A DNA stretch of 64,000 nt from Isoetes taiwanensis (taxonomy: Eukaryota > Streptophyta > Lycopodiopsida > Isoetales > Isoetaceae). The stretch is from the NCBI GenBank assembly GCA_021234155.1, contig JAJEKV010000077.1, positions 270,424 through 334,423 of the forward strand, in the 5' to 3' direction. The notes under the pieces were generated by a model. The model did no database searches and was not told the origin of the DNA. It worked only from the letters and a program-made list of their open reading frames with translations. The position numbers and the translations under genes are program-made. This document shows positions 61,851 through 64,000 of the stretch, piece after piece; within the stretch, counting starts at the first letter, position 1; each line of letters opens with the position of its first letter.

Positions 61851-62794
61851 TTTCTCAGACTATGGAGGAATACCAAGGAGGAGAGAAGAAGAAGTCAAAT
61901 CTCATCCCCAAAGACCGCAAAACCAATCAATAAATGTCAGTGGGCCTAAAACCCTAAGCTTGAATGGCCTCCAAAACCGTAAAAATCGGAAGGGCGTCTA
62001 CATGTTCCACGAGATGAAAAAAGGAAAATAGCTCCATCGTTTAAAAAACGCAAAAGCGGGAGGAAGGGACTTTCATGGATTGGCAAGCATCCGCTTCAAG
62101 CACTCGGTAGCTCTCTTTTGAACCCGGTTAAAAGCGCCCAAACCGATCTTTGCCGTATAAGCATAAGAAACATAAACGTAACTTTGCCCTAAAACACGTA
62201 ACTTTGCTCTATGAGACACCTTGAATCCGACCCACATAACCACGCCCCCGTTATAAGATCGCCACCATTTTTTTTTTATGAAGAAGCTACTCGCAACGAC
62301 GATCTGTTTAAATGGTAGCAATCATCGAGATCCTTACGACAAAAACCCTAAAATGAGCTGCTCGAGCTTTGCATGTCGAGCAAAATAAAATATAATACGA
62401 AAAATAAAACTTAACTGAAAAATACTACTGAAAAATACTACATATATGGGTCTACACTATTGAAAAGAGGCATTAAAATTAATTCAAGCGTATGCAAATA
62501 CAATGGGCACTCTAGATGTACTAATTAGTAGGCCTTGTGTAATACGCCCATCAAATCATATAAAAACCATTGGAAAAACCGTACAAAAATACAAAAAAAA
62601 ACCCCTGTTATTATGCTACATATTCAAACTTATAAGTTTCCAGCTTAACTCAAACTTACAAAGTTTACAAAGTTTTCAGCTTATTTGGGCACCGTAACTA
62701 TCTGGAAGTTTCCCCTTTTCCCCTTCCCTAACTAGTATGTGTATAAAGTTTCCATTTAGGAAGATAAAATATCTTGCTATTTTGGAAACACGAG
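61851..62794. other. No recognised gene
   Basis: Follows the kinase relic. A lysine-rich tail reads on to 61933 with no domain. The remainder is AT-rich with stops on both strands. Confidence 0.4.
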
Positions 62795-62803
62795 AAGATT
62801 TTA

Positions 62804-62939
62804 GGGAAATTTACCAAAATAACCTTAATTCTTGACTTAATTCCCAAAAAGCCTTTCGTATTTGTGAAATTCCCAAAATGCCCTTAATTCTTAAGTATTT
62901 TCCCAAATAACCCCTTGTAATTTAAAAATCACCAAAAGC
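62804..62939 (+). repeat. MULE left TIR
   Basis: Begins GGGAAATTTACCAAAATAAC and ends ATCACCAAAAGC; contains repeated CCCTTAATTCTT and TTCCCAAA words. Reverse complement of 63376-63512 with scattered changes. Confidence 0.92.
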
Positions 62940-63036
62940 TAGAGATAAGCCTATCATTCTAATACCAGAAATGATCGAAGATAACTAACAATGCTTTTGT
63001 AGAAATCGTGATTGAAGGAAGCTTTGTGGGCATCTT

Positions 63037-63264
63037 GTGAAGAAGTCAGCGATAATACATGTTACTTGCAATCATTTTGCTATTTATATGATGTCCGTAT
63101 CTATCCTCCAAATATTGAACTTCTTGAAAATAATGAATTGCTACCTCCGCAACATGTCATCCTTCCGTAGGCCTAAAAAAAAAAAGAAAAAAAAGCATAT
63201 GTACAAGTGCACACGCTGTGGTAATGTCATGCATAATGAAGGCAATTGTAGAAATTCTATTTGA
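63037..63264 (+). pseudogene. MULE transposase remnant with CCHC zinc knuckle
   Basis: A 75-codon frame between the MULE TIRs. Codons at 63208-63249 read CTRCGNVMHNEGNC, an exact C-x2-C-x4-H-x4-C zinc knuckle, preceded by a run of lysines (RRPKKKKKKK) and YK. MuDR-family MURA transposases end with a CCHC knuckle after a basic stretch, so this is the tail of such a protein; the catalytic DDE domain is gone. The N-terminal 40 residues are not recognised. It may be open by survival only; no promoter is identified. Confidence 0.65.
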
Positions 63265-63375
63265 CATTTCTGTTGCATATTTTTGTCATAATGATTTTTG
63301 AAATTTATTTTCCAAACTATTGTCATTTGTAAGAACCACTTCCTCTTAGAAAATGATCGTCTATCGTAAGTACAT

Positions 63376-63512
63376 GCTTTTTGGTGATGTTTAAAATACA
63401 AAGGGCTATCTGGGAAAATATTTAAGAATTAAGGGCATTTTGAGAATTTAAAAAATACAAAGGGCTTTTTGGGAATTAAGTCAACAATTAAGGTTATTTT
63501 GATAAATTTCCC
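63376..63512 (-). repeat. MULE right TIR
   Basis: Reverse complement of the left arm, ending AAATTTCCC at 63512, then the target duplication AAGATTTTA. Confidence 0.92.
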
Positions 63513-63521
63513 AAGATTTTA

Positions 63522-64000
63522 TGAGGCTAAAAAGTTCCCCAACACGACATGTTATAGCCGCAACATTTTCTGTTATAGCCGCAGCATTTTCTGGCATGAT
63601 GTGCATTACTTAAGACCGTTTTTATTAGTCTTTGACATGTTATGGCCGCAGTTACGGGCGGGCTGCAACTGACCAGGTGCTTACCTCAGCTTTTACCTCA
63701 CGTATTGAACTCATCCCTAACAAATAAAGATTAAAAAGACCTTGCAAGCAAAAAAAGGAAAGGAATGCAGGTAAACAACACGATATTAGCTTTGTAAACA
63801 AAGCCTGTTTCCAAGAACTTGCAATGACTTGTCGCGCCGAGAACTAGGCAAAAGAATGTGAAGAAATCTTGGATCCATTTGTCCTTCATTCCTTCATTCC
63901 ATTTGTTCATTCATTTGATCCATTTCCATTTCCCATTTCATTTCCATTCCCTTCGGTCAGTCCCTCCATTCCCCCCCCCCCCCCCCCCCTGTGGATGGCA
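63522..64000. other. No gene; low-complexity right edge
   Basis: A short duplication (GACATGTTATAGCCGCAACA TTTTCTG near 63545-63590 and again near 63637) is followed by CATTT/CATTCC-rich low-complexity DNA (63885-63970) and a run of 19 C at 63971-63989. Confidence 0.6.

Larger units (their letters stand above)
62804..63512 (+). mobile_element. Mutator-like element (MULE), 709 bp, 9-bp TSD
   Basis: Inverted arms of about 137 bp (62804-62939 and 63376-63512) starting GGGAAATTT, flanked on both sides by an identical 9-bp duplication AAGATTTTA (62795-62803 and 63513-63521). Long TIRs with a 9-bp target duplication are the signature of Mutator-like transposons. The short interior retains the zinc knuckle of a transposase, so this looks like an internally deleted derivative of an autonomous copy. 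An exact TSD and similar arms suggest fairly recent insertion. Confidence 0.9.

Overview
The window is nuclear DNA from a land plant. It has spliced genes with GT-AG introns, a plant-type cytosolic RPS9 gene with telo-box promoter motifs, an F-box/FIST gene, a trehalose-phosphate phosphatase exon and a PPR fragment, set in AT-rich, transposon-filled DNA. The style of the PPR fragment and the mix of LINEs, Helitrons and microsatellites would fit a seed-free vascular plant such as a fern, but that is a weak inference. Most of the many short open frames are chance or transposon debris. I see only two apparently intact host genes (RPS9 and the F-box/FIST gene) plus several fragments.

Layout: 1-0.3 kb, a dispersed repeat joined to a LINE reverse-transcriptase scrap. 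1.56-2.43 kb, RPS9 on the minus strand (three exons, 197 aa). 2.9-3.2 kb, PPR fragment. 4.4-7.75 kb, a decayed LINE on the plus strand with a poly(A) tail beside a 134-bp TCTA microsatellite. 9.66-16.69 kb, a 7.0-kb DNA transposon with 30-bp terminal inverted repeats; it holds a broken DDE-like transposase on the minus strand and, on the plus strand, a piece resembling an FCP1/NIF-type CTD phosphatase. 18.4-19.5 kb, the 3' part of a minus-strand retroelement with a pentanucleotide tail. 19.6-25.5 kb, degenerate DNA with direct repeats and two minisatellites.

25.52-35.45 kb is read as a train of three non-autonomous Helitrons (A, B, C), all on the minus strand and each about 3.3 kb. B and C abut with no base between them. 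The middle one carries a recognisable protein disulfide isomerase exon in the same orientation as the element. The train ends 46 bp upstream of the start codon of the F-box/FIST (FBXO22-like) gene at 35.5-40.2 kb, so it probably separates that gene from its original upstream DNA.

40-53 kb is mostly unrecognised, with a tRNA-like SINE head (41.1 kb), exon-like islands (46.3-47.1 and 50.3-50.5 kb) and small tandem duplications. At 53.26 kb a single trehalose-6-phosphate phosphatase exon, with a stop codon just upstream, is followed 21 bp past its donor site by the pentamer tail of a minus-strand LINE (53.4-56.2 kb) that has lost its reverse-transcriptase palm. 58-64 kb holds a palindromic MITE-like repeat that matches the window's first 167 bases, a receptor-kinase relic (61.6-61.85 kb), and a small Mutator-type element (62.8-63.5 kb) with an exact 9-bp target duplication that still encodes a CCHC zinc knuckle.
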